Shown: positions 35,365-45,232 of the stretch, piece by piece
Position numbering within the stretch: position 1 is the first letter of the stretch
How the letters are laid out: each line of letters opens with the position of its first letter
Source: Syntrophus aciditrophicus SB
Lineage (GTDB): Bacteria > Desulfobacterota > Syntrophia > Syntrophales > Syntrophaceae
Direction: 5' to 3'
Assembly (NCBI RefSeq): GCF_000013405.1
Contig: NC_007759.1
Span: 1,303,001 to 1,367,000 of the forward strand
DNA: 64,000 bases
The notes under the pieces: generated by a model
Seen by the model: only the letters and a program-made list of their open reading frames with translations
Database searches by the model: none
What the model was told of the DNA's origin: nothing
Position numbers and translations under genes: made by a program

Positions 35365-37326
35365 CTATTTCCGATCGACAAGAACAAAATATTTGGATAC
35401 CAGGCGCCTTGCTTTCGCGAGAAGTTTTCCGCTGTGAGGAGCGTTTTTTTGAACGTGAAAAAACTCAACTGTATTGTAAGAGCTTTCCGCGATATTTTCA
35501 AGAAATGAAATGAACCTTTCCTGGAGGGTAAACCGGTTTACAAATAATTCTCCCCAGTTGTTGAGACGAATGACGGAAAGAGTATGGATAACGTCGGCGT
35601 GGGGAGGAGCCGCGAAATTGATGATGATAAGCAATTTCTCCGTATGCTCCGGCTGCAGGAAATTCTGAAAATCGATGGAACTGACGTCGTAGACGCCGAA
35701 AACCTCACGGATTTTTTGCAGCAGATTGATGATTTCCTGCATTGCCGCCGAAGTCGGGTTGGGAAGCATCCGCAATTGCCCGGGGAAATAGAGATCGTTC
35801 CAGGCGAGGTAAGCAAGGCAGTACACGAGATCCCTCTTCTCAACGATCATTGCGCCGTCGTCGTTATCCGGGAAAACCTGCCACCTGTTTTCACAGAAGC
35901 GCAAGGTCAGCGAAGGCATTTTCAAGGTTTCCAGGGGCTTGGAAAGAACCGGGATCTTGTGCGGTTTCTTTTTCAGGGAAGCGGAAAGTTTTTGGCCAAG
36001 GATTGTCAGATCCTGAGCGGCCACATCACCCGTCACGTCCCTGGCGATATGGGCGATGTCTTTGTAGATGTCTACCAGGAGCAGGACGATGAATTCCCCA
36101 AACCGGATCTGCGAGGAATATGTCCAGGATGAAAAGCGATTGAGTTCATATATCGTCTCCCTGTCCAGCCCGTATCTCCGGAAAAGCTCGAGGGCCGTTT
36201 CCTCTTTGACCGTCATGGTTCTGGAAAAGAGTTTGACCTTATACCGCAGGTAAAAGCATTTCAGGATAAACTGGAGCGTTTGCGGGTCCATGTTCTGGTA
36301 AAAATCCAGGACGGCGATGAGCGTGAAAGCACCGGGGTCAACAAAGGAATGGGGCTTCCGGGGCTGATCGAGAATCAGCCGGCGGAAGCGGTGACAGAGA
36401 AGCTCCTCCTTCGGTGATTCGAGAAACATTTTCAGCAGCAGCATCTTGAGAATGGATTTGAGGGGATGAGTCAGTGATTTGTTGAACTGCCAGAGCGCCG
36501 CGCCGAAGGATTCTCTTTTATCTATGAAATCCAGATTTCCCAGATCGATCAGATCATAGTAGACCGACGGGGCGGACTGCCACTCCCTGACGGCATCATC
36601 ATAACACAGGGTTTGCCGCCGGTCCCAGGCAACCCACCAGAGGGGAATTTTGCCGGCTGTGAGTATGGCCGTCCGATAAAACTCTTCCTTGAGGACTTTT
36701 TTCTGGGTGCTGCCGCAGCTCTCACAATCCACGCCGCCAAACCGGCATGCACGGATATCCTCGACATCGCAGAGAAAAAAACAGACGGGCATTTTCAGCC
36801 GGGAATCCATCCAATCTTTGATCCGGTCGATTTTCAGGGTGAGCAGATCAAAGGCCTCTTCGTCGTAAAGCGTTTTGTCGATGCAGATCCAGAGATCGCA
36901 GTCCGAAGAGGAAGTCTGACTGATCGTCCCGACGCTTCCGATGGTGTAAATACCCTCGACGGGCAGGGATTTTTCAGCAGGCTTGAGCACGGTCAAGTCG
37001 TTCCGGATGTGGAAGGTTTTCTTGAAAAGGCGTTCCCGTTTCAGGATATCCTTTTCGGTTTCGATGTTGAAAACACGGAAATTTTGCTTTATATGATCAA
37101 CGTAACCGGGGATTGATACGTCGTTGACGCTGAGCATCCAGGGCAGCAGATAGAGGATGATCTCGCTGTCTTTCGGGGCAAGCTCGGAAAACAGACGCTT
37201 TCGGAACCGGTTGTATTCAAGAAAGATGCTTTTGTTTTGGATAAGAATTCTGGACAGGGCCATTCTGATTCCTGCGTCCTCCCTGCTTCGGCAAAGATCA
37301 ATTGCGGTTTTCCGGATGTTGTCCAA
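35365..37326 (-). CDS. cyaA: Class I adenylate cyclase
   Basis: 653 residues from TTG 37326; ATG 37260 (AGGA 6 bases upstream) is a good alternative and would give 631. The catalytic nucleotidyltransferase motif is GSVGTISQTSSSDCDLWIC (130-148) with Asp142 and Asp144, as in E. coli CyaA (GSTGSIGQTSSSD). LNKSLTHP-type KSLTHPLKSILKMLLLKMF also fits. It lacks about 200 residues of the E. coli C-terminal regulatory part. It makes cAMP from ATP. Divergent from hrpA. Confidence 0.87.
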   Translation of the reverse strand: MDNIRKTAIDLCRSREDAGIRMALSRILIQNKSIFLEYNRFRKRLFSELAPKDSEIILYLLPWMLSVNDVSIPGYVDHIKQNFRVFNIETEKDILKRERLFKKTFHIRNDLTVLKPAEKSLPVEGIYTIGSVGTISQTSSSDCDLWICIDKTLYDEEAFDLLTLKIDRIKDWMDSRLKMPVCFFLCDVEDIRACRFGGVDCESCGSTQKKVLKEEFYRTAILTAGKIPLWWVAWDRRQTLCYDDAVREWQSAPSVYYDLIDLGNLDFIDKRESFGAALWQFNKSLTHPLKSILKMLLLKMFLESPKEELLCHRFRRLILDQPRKPHSFVDPGAFTLIAVLDFYQNMDPQTLQFILKCFYLRYKVKLFSRTMTVKEETALELFRRYGLDRETIYELNRFSSWTYSSQIRFGEFIVLLLVDIYKDIAHIARDVTGDVAAQDLTILGQKLSASLKKKPHKIPVLSKPLETLKMPSLTLRFCENRWQVFPDNDDGAMIVEKRDLVYCLAYLAWNDLYFPGQLRMLPNPTSAAMQEIINLLQKIREVFGVYDVSSIDFQNFLQPEHTEKLLIIINFAAPPHADVIHTLSVIRLNNWGELFVNRFTLQERFISFLENIAESSYNTVEFFHVQKNAPHSGKLLAKARRLVSKYFVLVDRK

Positions 37327-37345
37327 AGGAAAATCAGGACAATAA

Positions 37346-40300
37346 GTGCAAGAAACAATCCATGTAAATAAACGTCCGGGGCGGATGCGCTCCGGGAATA
37401 AGAAGGAGCTTCGGCGGAAAAACCGTCCCCGGGTGACCTATCCGGCGGATCTGCCGATTACGGCCCGGCGAAGGGAAATCGTTCAGGCCATCGCGCGTCA
37501 TCGCGTGGTGGTTATTACGGGAGAGACCGGTTCGGGAAAGACGACTCAGCTCCCCAAGATGTGCCTGGAGGCAGGGCGAGGCATCAACGGGATCATCGGC
37601 TGCACGCAGCCCCGGAGGGTCGCCGCGGTGACTGTGGCGGAGCGGATTGCCGAGGAACTGGGGCAGACCGTCGGCCAGGCGGTGGGCTACCGCATCCGCT
37701 TTGAAGACCGTTCCGGTCCTTCCCCGTATATACGGATCATGACCGACGGCATTCTCCTGATGGAAACCCAGTCGGACCCTCTCCTGCACGCCTACGACAC
37801 GATCATCGTCGATGAGGCGCACGAGCGGAATCTCAATATCGACTTTCTCCTCGGTTACCTGAAAACCCTCCTGCGGAAGAGAAACGATCTCAAGATCATC
37901 ATCACCTCGGCCACCATCGATACGGAGAAATTCGCCGCCGCCTTTGACGGCGCTCCGGTAATCGAAGTCACGGGAAGGGTTTATCCCGTGGAAGTCCTTT
38001 ACCGGCCCATCGAACAGGGTGACGGAGACGAGGAAATCACCCACGTCGAAGCCGCGGTGCGGGCTGTGGAGGAACTGCGAGCCAGGCGTTCCGACCGTGG
38101 AGACATCCTGATTTTTATGCCCACGGAACAGGACATCCGGGACACCTGTGAGCTGCTTGAGGGAAGACGCTATGAGAACCTGGTCATTCTTCCCCTTTTT
38201 GCCCGTCTGTCCTGGGCGGAGCAGCGCCGCATCTTTTCGGCGACGACCGCGCAGAAAATCATTGTAGCCACGAACATTGCCGAAACCTCGCTTACCATCC
38301 CCGGCATCCGCTACGTGATTGACACCGGTTACGCCCGTGTTTCCCAGTATAATCCGCGGACCCGGACCAACAGCCTCCCCGTGCGGGCGATATCACGGAG
38401 CAGCGCCGATCAGCGCAAAGGGCGGTGCGGGCGCGTGCAGAACGGCGTCTGCATCCGGCTTTACGAGGAAGAGGATTATCTGAACCGTCCCCAGTTTTCC
38501 GTACCGGAAATTCTGCGCTCCAATCTGGCGGAGGTCATCCTCCGCATGCTGAAACTTCGATTGGGCCACCCGGCGGCTTTTCCCTTCATCGATGCCCCGA
38601 ATCCCAAAAGCGTCCGCGACGGGTTTGAAATCCTGAAGGAACTGGGAGCCATCTCCATCGAGAAAAACAGGAACAGCAGAGAAGAAGGGAATGGGGAAGC
38701 GGACGTGCGGCTGACCGAGAGAGGGCGCCGGATGGCCCGTCTGCCCATGGACCCGCGGATTGCCCGGATTCTTCTGGAGGCGGAAAAGGAAGGGTGTGTG
38801 GAGGAAGCGACGATCATCGCCTCCGGGCTCTGCATTCAGGATCCCCGGGAGAGGCCCGTCGATGAGGAAGGCCTGGCCGACGCGGCTCATCGCGTTTTTC
38901 TCGATCCAACGTCCGATTTTCTGACGCTGCTGCGCATCTGGGACAAGTATCAGAGGGCTCAGGAGACGCTGAAAAGTCAGGGAAAGATGCGGAAATACTG
39001 CCGGGTGAACTATCTGTCCTGGAGAAGAATGCGGGAATGGAAAGACATTTACGAGCAGATCCGGACAATTCGGCGCGAAGAGGAAAAAGCGGACCGGAGC
39101 ATCTCGAAAAAGTTAGCGGCGGCTCCGGAAGATCTGAACGCCGCCATCCACCGCTCCATCCTCAGCGGCTATCTGTCCGGCATTGCCGTCAAGAAGGAGA
39201 AAAACATCTATTCGGCGACTCGGGGAAGGGAAGTCATGCTCTTTCCGGGTTCGGGACTCTTCAATTCCGGGGGGAACTGGATCGTGGCCGCTGAAATGGT
39301 GGAGACGTCCCGGCTCTTCGCCCGCATCGCCGCGAATATTTCCAGCGAGTGGATCGAGGAATTGGCCGGAAATCTCTGCACCTCCACCTATTCCGAACCG
39401 CACTGGGAAAAGCGCCGGGAAGAGGTTGTGGCTTATCAGCAGGTCTCGCTTTTCGGCCTGGTCATCGTTCCGCAGCGAAAGGTGTCATACGCGCATATCG
39501 ATCCCGAGGAAGCCTCGCGCATCTTTGTCCGCAGCGCCCTGGTGGAAGGGGAGTTGAAAACGCCTCTGCCGTTCCTGCTCTACAACCGTCAGCTCGTGGC
39601 GGAGGTCATCGGGATGGAGGACAAAATCCGCCGCCGCGATCTTCTCCAGGATGAATCCGTGCTGAACGATTTTTACGCGTCGAGGCTGCCGGGGATCTGC
39701 AATGTGCGGACGCTTAAGAGAAAGATCCGGGAACAGGGCGGCGACGCCTTTCTGAGGATGACTCCCGCGGATGTCCTGACCCGGCTTCCCGATGAGGAGG
39801 AATTATCCCTTTTCCCCGACGAGGTGACCGTCGGAGGGCGGAGCTACCGCTGCGTCTACCGTTTCGATCCGGGCAAGGCCGACGACGGCGTGACCCTGAA
39901 AATTCCCGATGTCCTGCTGCCCGATGTCCCTGCCGCGGCTGCCGACTGGATGATTCCGGGACATCTGCGGGACCGGATTCTGGCCCTGCTTAGGGGACTG
40001 CCCAAGGAGTATCGTAAGAAACTTCAGCCGCTGGCCGGGACAGCGGATTACATCGTAAAGCATCTGGGCGGCCCCTCAGGTCCGCTTCTTTCCGCCGTGG
40101 CCGGCCTGCTCCGGGAAAGACTGGGTGTGGACATCCCCGCATCGGCCTGGTCCGCCAGAGAAGTCCCCGATTTCCTGCAGGTGCGCTTTGCCGTTGTGGA
40201 TGGCGAGGGTCGCGAGAAGGCTGCCGGCCGGGACCTCTCGTTACTTCAGCAGACCCTGACCGCGGAGCAGGATTCCCGGGCTTTTGAACAGGCGCGGAGA

Positions 40301-41194
40301 AAATGGGAAAAATCGGATCTGACGGCGTGGGATTTCGGGGAGATTCCTGAATCCATCGATCTCCACGCGAACGGGTCATTCAAGGGATGCGCCTGGCCTG
40401 CCCTGACCCCGGGAGACGGATGCGTCCATCTCCGCCTTTATAAGACCCGTGAGGAAGCGGCCTGCGTGCATCGGGAAGGGATCGCTGCACTTTACGGCCT
40501 TTATTTTACCCGGGAGTTGAAAGAGCTGAAAAAGGCGCTCAAATTGACGGAACCATTGAAAACCTGGGCGGAGTCTTTTATCGGCGTTCGGAATATGGAA
40601 AGCCGGCTGCTCGAAAAGGTGAAAAAAGATCTCTTTGCCGTGGATGTCCGGACAGCGGAGGATTTCGAGGCCCATGCCCGGAAGATAGCGGGGAAGATAT
40701 TGATCTCCGGACAGGAGGGGATCAGGACTGTGGAGCCCCTGTTGAAGGCCTGGTTCGAAATCGCGGGAGATTTCAGGAATCTTGAGATCGTCAACCGGGG
40801 AAACAGCGGGGCGCGGGAATTCATTCTTCAACTTCGACGGGAAATGGAGGGACTGCTGCCGGCGGATTTTCTGTGCCGCTTCGATGCGGGGCGGCTTTCG
40901 CATATCCCCCGTTATCTGAAGGCCCTGAAGATACGCGCCGAACGGGGCCTGCTCAATCCTGAAAAAGACCGGCGCCGGGAACGGGAGCTTCTTCCTTTCG
41001 TCACCCGGCATAATGAACTTGTGCAAAACATGACGTCCGGTGTCTCCGATGAAAAGCAGCAGGCTCTTGCAGACCTTTCCCTGATGATCGAGGAGTTCAA
41101 GGTGTCGCTTTTCGCCCAGGAGCTGAAAACGGCTTTCCCCGTATCCGCCCGTCGGCTCGAGGAAAAACTGAACGAAATCGTCAGGATGTTTTAA
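37346..41194 (+). CDS. hrpA: ATP-dependent RNA helicase HrpA
   Basis: 1282 residues, the normal size of HrpA. It starts at GTG 37346 (AGGA 6 bases upstream). Domains: DEAH helicase core with Walker A GETGSGKT (59-66) and DEAH motif VDEAHERN, QRKGRCGR (motif VI), HA2 and OB domains, and a long C-terminal DUF3418 region. HrpA rescues stalled ribosomes and processes RNA. It is divergent from cyaA with only about 20 bases between starts, so their promoters must overlap the opposite gene. Confidence 0.94.
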   Translation: MQETIHVNKRPGRMRSGNKKELRRKNRPRVTYPADLPITARRREIVQAIARHRVVVITGETGSGKTTQLPKMCLEAGRGINGIIGCTQPRRVAAVTVAERIAEELGQTVGQAVGYRIRFEDRSGPSPYIRIMTDGILLMETQSDPLLHAYDTIIVDEAHERNLNIDFLLGYLKTLLRKRNDLKIIITSATIDTEKFAAAFDGAPVIEVTGRVYPVEVLYRPIEQGDGDEEITHVEAAVRAVEELRARRSDRGDILIFMPTEQDIRDTCELLEGRRYENLVILPLFARLSWAEQRRIFSATTAQKIIVATNIAETSLTIPGIRYVIDTGYARVSQYNPRTRTNSLPVRAISRSSADQRKGRCGRVQNGVCIRLYEEEDYLNRPQFSVPEILRSNLAEVILRMLKLRLGHPAAFPFIDAPNPKSVRDGFEILKELGAISIEKNRNSREEGNGEADVRLTERGRRMARLPMDPRIARILLEAEKEGCVEEATIIASGLCIQDPRERPVDEEGLADAAHRVFLDPTSDFLTLLRIWDKYQRAQETLKSQGKMRKYCRVNYLSWRRMREWKDIYEQIRTIRREEEKADRSISKKLAAAPEDLNAAIHRSILSGYLSGIAVKKEKNIYSATRGREVMLFPGSGLFNSGGNWIVAAEMVETSRLFARIAANISSEWIEELAGNLCTSTYSEPHWEKRREEVVAYQQVSLFGLVIVPQRKVSYAHIDPEEASRIFVRSALVEGELKTPLPFLLYNRQLVAEVIGMEDKIRRRDLLQDESVLNDFYASRLPGICNVRTLKRKIREQGGDAFLRMTPADVLTRLPDEEELSLFPDEVTVGGRSYRCVYRFDPGKADDGVTLKIPDVLLPDVPAAAADWMIPGHLRDRILALLRGLPKEYRKKLQPLAGTADYIVKHLGGPSGPLLSAVAGLLRERLGVDIPASAWSAREVPDFLQVRFAVVDGEGREKAAGRDLSLLQQTLTAEQDSRAFEQARRKWEKSDLTAWDFGEIPESIDLHANGSFKGCAWPALTPGDGCVHLRLYKTREEAACVHREGIAALYGLYFTRELKELKKALKLTEPLKTWAESFIGVRNMESRLLEKVKKDLFAVDVRTAEDFEAHARKIAGKILISGQEGIRTVEPLLKAWFEIAGDFRNLEIVNRGNSGAREFILQLRREMEGLLPADFLCRFDAGRLSHIPRYLKALKIRAERGLLNPEKDRRRERELLPFVTRHNELVQNMTSGVSDEKQQALADLSLMIEEFKVSLFAQELKTAFPVSARRLEEKLNEIVRMF

Positions 41195-41197
41195 AGG

Positions 41198-41225
41198 GTT
41201 CAACGTTCAATGTTCAAAGCTCGAC
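41198..41225. repeat. Heptad-repeat tract gttcaac
   Basis: Four consecutive seven-base units after hrpA: gttcaac, gttcaat, gttcaaa and a diverged gctcgac. It lies in the 144-base gap between the convergent hrpA and MBL-fold genes. It may be a degenerate short tandem repeat or part of a terminator-like structure (caacg and cgttg pair across it). Confidence 0.4.
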
Positions 41226-41338
41226 GTTGTAGGTCGCTGCCCGAAAATTCAGCCTTTAAGCTTGATCGTGAAACTTGGAACTTTGCGGTCCGAACTGATT
41301 TGGCGCTCTGATGTGGAGCGGCTTGTGAGGAACCATTT

Positions 41339-42025
41339 TCAGGCGTTGTTGCGGTCTATGTGCTGACGAATGAACCTTTCAACGGCTTCCCAGGGCTCAA
41401 AGATGCCGAAATGCCCTTCGCAGAGAAGGTCCGCTTTGAGGCTCAACAATTTTTCCATGGATTGCCGCCAGGCTTGAAGATCGGCCCCCAGCCGGGGGAT
41501 GAAGGGACCGTGTATGTCCTGCCCGAAGAGGATGCGGCGCCCATCCCGGTCGAGGTACAGGGAGAGGGAGCCGGGCGTGTGCCCGGGGGTAAAAAGGATA
41601 TGCAGGGATTCTCCGTCGAACGAAAGCGTCTCCTCTTCTCCGGAAACACGGATATCGACGGGCGTCGGCGGAAAGCTCGTTCCGTACCAGTCGGCCACAG
41701 TCTGGACGGGATCGCCCTGTTCCACGGCATCGGCATCGAGGTCATGCATGAGAATCCTGCATCCGAAGCGTTCGCGGAAATAAGGCGCCGCGCCGATGTG
41801 GTCGATGTGGCGGTGCGTGAGGATCAGCGTCGAAATTCCGTGGGGATCAAAACCTGCCGCCCGTATGTTTTCCTCAAGGCGTTTCGCCGAACGGCCCGCG
41901 CCTGAGTCGATCATGACCTGTTCCGTGCCGAAATCGATCAGATAGACTGCGGCGTCTTCCGAACGGGTGAGGTTCGCCCCCCCGATGAGATAAATTCCGC
42001 TTACAATCGTAACGGCGCGTCCCAT
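41339..42025 (-). CDS. Metallo-beta-lactamase-fold hydrolase
   Basis: 228 residues from ATG 42025 (AAAAGG about 9 bases upstream); the frame extends to a GTG 24 bases earlier. Zinc-binding motif LTHRHIDHIG, later HTPGSLSLYLDRDG, and FGQDIHGPF. Glyoxalase-II-like family members hydrolyse thioesters and related bonds, and the substrate is unknown here. It is the last gene of the leftward operon that begins with the PTS IIA gene, 61 bases after pyrD. Confidence 0.85.
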   Translation of the reverse strand: MGRAVTIVSGIYLIGGANLTRSEDAAVYLIDFGTEQVMIDSGAGRSAKRLEENIRAAGFDPHGISTLILTHRHIDHIGAAPYFRERFGCRILMHDLDADAVEQGDPVQTVADWYGTSFPPTPVDIRVSGEEETLSFDGESLHILFTPGHTPGSLSLYLDRDGRRILFGQDIHGPFIPRLGADLQAWRQSMEKLLSLKADLLCEGHFGIFEPWEAVERFIRQHIDRNNA

Positions 42026-42085
42026 AACTCGCTGCCTTTTCGCTGTCACTGTTCTTTTCGAATGCCCAGGATGGTTGAAAACTGT

Positions 42086-43036
42086 TTACAGCCTGCCGAG
42101 TGTCCCGATCAATTCCGAAATGTCGGACAGCTTGTGTTTCCTGAGATAATGCGTCATTCCATCGAGAATTTTCATCGTGGCGCGGGGGTCCACAAAATTG
42201 GCCGTACCGACCTGAACGGCCTTCGCCCCGACAATCAGAAATTCCAGGGCATCATTCGCCGTCATGATCCCGCCGAGGCCGATGACAGGAATTTGGACCC
42301 GGCTGGCCACCTGCCAGACCATCCGCAGGGCGACAGGCTTGACGGCAGGTCCGGAAAGGCCGCCGGTCATGTTGTAAAGATGAGGCTTCCGCCGTTCCAC
42401 ATCGACGGACATTCCGGTCAGGGTATTGATGAGGGAGACGGCATCCGCGCCGGCGGCTTCGACGCTTTCCGCGATAGCGGAAATGTCCGTCACATTGGGG
42501 GAAAGCTTCATAATCACCGGCAGATTCGTGGACTGTTTGACCCTTCCGGTTACCTCGGCGGCCATCTCCGGGTCAGCCCCGAAAGCGATGCCTCCCTTTT
42601 TGACATTGGGACAGGAGATATTGACCTCAAGCGCGGCGACTCCTCCGGCCGCGGTGAGGATTTCCGCCACTTTCTCATATTCGTCCAGGGTCTCCCCGAA
42701 AATATTGGCGATGACTGCCGTTGTAAAATCTTTCAGGAAAGGAAGCTTCTGCTCGACGAAAGCTCTGACGCCGATGTTCTGCAGACCGATGGCATTGAGC
42801 ATTCCGCATGGGGTTTCCGCGAGACGGGGCGGCGGATTGCCTGCCCTGGGTTCAAGGGACAAACCCTTCACGATCACGGCTCCCAGGCGGTTCAAGTCGA
42901 CAAAGGGGGCATATTCCTCGCCGTAACCAAAGGTCCCGGAGGCCGTCATGACCGGATTGCAGAGGCGAAGCCCTCCGATGTCGACAGCCAGACGGGGTTC
43001 GATTGCCTGAGTTCTCTTGTCTTCTCCAGATGTCAT
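42086..43036 (-). CDS. pyrD: Dihydroorotate dehydrogenase B, catalytic subunit
   Basis: 316 residues from ATG 43036 (GCGGGAA upstream; the frame runs on to 43078 without a ribosome site). It oxidises dihydroorotate to orotate with FMN. The class 1 catalytic Cys is in EVNISCPNVKKGG. FMN phosphate binding: GLGGIMTANDALEFLIVGAKAVQVGT. Class 1B enzymes need PyrK to pass electrons to NAD+; pyrK is two genes upstream. Confidence 0.94.
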   Translation of the reverse strand: MTSGEDKRTQAIEPRLAVDIGGLRLCNPVMTASGTFGYGEEYAPFVDLNRLGAVIVKGLSLEPRAGNPPPRLAETPCGMLNAIGLQNIGVRAFVEQKLPFLKDFTTAVIANIFGETLDEYEKVAEILTAAGGVAALEVNISCPNVKKGGIAFGADPEMAAEVTGRVKQSTNLPVIMKLSPNVTDISAIAESVEAAGADAVSLINTLTGMSVDVERRKPHLYNMTGGLSGPAVKPVALRMVWQVASRVQIPVIGLGGIMTANDALEFLIVGAKAVQVGTANFVDPRATMKILDGMTHYLRKHKLSDISELIGTLGRL

Positions 43037-43118
43037 GAAGTTCCCGCAAATAAAATAAGAATGGTGAGACTGCATCAAAAAAACGATTCCGAATCTTTTA
43101 TTTCTCCAGGCAGGTATT

Positions 43119-44141
43119 TCACCGTCCGGGAACGGTCATGGAGCGCCATACTTTCAACAGGGTGCAGGCTTCTTCACTGCCGAGTCTGCAGGCATGACGG
43201 AGATCTTCCTCGGATTTTTTGATCTGCCCCAGGTTTTTATAGGCCAGCCCGCGCCCGAGATAGGATTCCGAATATCGAGGCTTCAGGGCAATGGCCGTAT
43301 TGTAATCGTTGATGGCCATTTCGTTATCGCCCTTCAGATACCAGGTATCGCCGCGCTTGATATACCCTTCCGCAAATTTCGCATCGATCCGGAGCGCATT
43401 CGAAAAGCTCTGAAGCGCCAAATCATATTGTTCCTTGATGAGATGTTTGATTCCCTGGTTATAATAAAATGAAGCATCCTGTTTCGGATCAAAGGGGTAC
43501 ACCTGAGGCGCCTGCTTTACAGTTTGAGGCGTTTTTCCGGAAGAAGGCACAGAGGAGGTCTCGACAGACTTCCCCGCTTCTGCCCTGGCAGGCTCAGGGG
43601 CCGGCTTCGCTGCCTGATCCGAGGGTTTTACCGCCACGGGTGTCTTCTCAGGGGGCTGAGGAGCCGGTCTGGTTGCGGCCGGGGGAGGGGCCGGACGGGA
43701 TTCGGTTTTGGGTGGAAGGGGTTTTACTTCCTGGGGGGGCGGCAGAATTTCGCCTTTTACTTCGGTCGCCGTGTTACCGGCTTCAATGGCGTAATAGGAG
43801 ATGACCTTGTCGCTCTTGAGCTTCTGCAGGACAGTAACCGCCGACTTCCGGCTATTGAAGGGACCGACATAAACACGATGATAGAGACCCTTTCCGGGAA
43901 TATTCATTTTCTTCGTCCATGCCTTCACCCCTTTGCTTTCGATCTGTTTCGCCTGAATTCCTGCTTTCGTCTCAGTTTTGAAGGAGGCGACATGGGCGAT
44001 AAAGGTTGTGGAGCTGTTTTGCTCAGCGGCCCGACCGGAGCCGGGGAGAGCCGGAAAAAAGACAAGGCAGGACAGAACGAACAAAAAGCAGGAGACATGT
44101 TTTGCCTGCAACATTGGGAAACAGTTTTTCTTCATCTTCAT
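43119..44141 (-). CDS. SPOR-TPR envelope protein
   Basis: 340 residues. A signal peptide (about 1-38) is followed by a SPOR-like domain (about 45-120; IAHVASFKTETKAGIQAKQIES, YHRVYVGPFNSRKSAVTVLQ), a Pro/Ala/Lys-rich linker (about 128-210) and three TPRs (about 225-325). SPOR domains bind denuded peptidoglycan, so it probably sits at the septum or bridges wall and membrane. Ribosome site AGGAGG is 13 bases upstream of the ATG, rather far. It separates pyrK from pyrD. Confidence 0.85.
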   Translation of the reverse strand: MKMKKNCFPMLQAKHVSCFLFVLSCLVFFPALPGSGRAAEQNSSTTFIAHVASFKTETKAGIQAKQIESKGVKAWTKKMNIPGKGLYHRVYVGPFNSRKSAVTVLQKLKSDKVISYYAIEAGNTATEVKGEILPPPQEVKPLPPKTESRPAPPPAATRPAPQPPEKTPVAVKPSDQAAKPAPEPARAEAGKSVETSSVPSSGKTPQTVKQAPQVYPFDPKQDASFYYNQGIKHLIKEQYDLALQSFSNALRIDAKFAEGYIKRGDTWYLKGDNEMAINDYNTAIALKPRYSESYLGRGLAYKNLGQIKKSEEDLRHACRLGSEEACTLLKVWRSMTVPGR

Positions 44142-44243
44142 TGATAAAGGGGTTCCTCCTTCAGGATGCGTATTTTCTGACTTTTCATACAGGGAAAGAT
44201 CGATCCTGTTTAAAGACTCTCCGATGTTTTGTCAATTTTCCGG

Positions 44244-45071
44244 TCAAAATGACCAGACCATGGCGCTGATGTCAAAAACCGGCCCGTCCTTGCATACACG
44301 GCGATAGGCCACATCGCCGGAATCCGTTCTGACCGGTACGGCACACCCCAGACAGGCGCCCAGACCGCAGGCCATTCTTTCCTCGACGGAAACCTGGCAG
44401 GGCAGAGGGTGCCCCCGCAGCACTTCGGCCAGCCGCTTCATCATGCCCTCAGGTCCACAGGTGTATATCCGGGAATCCTTCGCATCGTATCCGGGAAGGT
44501 CTCTTGCAAACAGGTCCGTGACTGTGCCGCGATAGCCTGTGCTGCCGTCGTCTGTGCAGATCCGGATGTCTGAACAGTGCGCGGCCAGCCGTTCCAGCCC
44601 GGCGAGAAAATCTGCGGAGCGCGCTCCGACATAGGCCGTGATTTCCAAGGGAACATTCTTCCGTCTCTCCTCTAAATGGGCGGCGAGGAAAGTCAGGGGA
44701 GATATTCCGATTCCTCCGGAAATCAGGATCGCGCGCCTGCAGTCGGCATCCACCGTAAAGCCCTTGCCCAGTGGGCCGAGAATCTGGACCTTGTGATCGG
44801 ATTGAAAAAGAGAGAAATTCCGGGTTCCTTCACCGGCGACGCGGTAGAAAATTTCCAGAAAGGCGGAGTCCCGATTCCGTTCGAAGGCATAGATACTCAT
44901 GGGCCTCGACAGAAGGGGGGCCTGAGCCGCACTGTCACGGATCATGACAAACTGACCGGGAAGGGCTTGCGGAAAAGCAGGGGACAGTTCGATCCGCATT
45001 AGAAAATGTTCGTTGACCACTTTGCTGTTGACCAGAATTTTACCCGCTATCGACATGGGAAATATATGCAT
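44244..45071 (-). CDS. pyrK: Dihydroorotate dehydrogenase electron-transfer subunit
   Basis: 275 residues. FAD-binding ferredoxin-reductase fold (about 1-110; SRPMSIYAFERN), NAD-binding domain (GGIGISPLTFLAAHLEE) and a C-terminal 2Fe-2S cluster site with CGLGACLGCAVPV and a fourth Cys in RRVCKDGPVF. It couples PyrD to NAD+ reduction. ATG 45071 (AGGTT 6 bases upstream) is used; ATG 45056 is possible. It follows rimI in the leftward operon. Confidence 0.93.
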   Translation of the reverse strand: MHIFPMSIAGKILVNSKVVNEHFLMRIELSPAFPQALPGQFVMIRDSAAQAPLLSRPMSIYAFERNRDSAFLEIFYRVAGEGTRNFSLFQSDHKVQILGPLGKGFTVDADCRRAILISGGIGISPLTFLAAHLEERRKNVPLEITAYVGARSADFLAGLERLAAHCSDIRICTDDGSTGYRGTVTDLFARDLPGYDAKDSRIYTCGPEGMMKRLAEVLRGHPLPCQVSVEERMACGLGACLGCAVPVRTDSGDVAYRRVCKDGPVFDISAMVWSF

Positions 45072-45232
45072 CGGTTGAACCTGCCGTTTCGATTTCAGAT
45101 CAGGGCGACCGCAGCGGTGGTTTTGTTCTCATCTCCTGCGCCGTTGCCTGGTGCGAGCCTGTATCGCCTCTGCCTTTCCGTTCTGATATCATTTCTGATC
45201 CGGAATTGGAATCACAATGAGGCATTCTGTTC

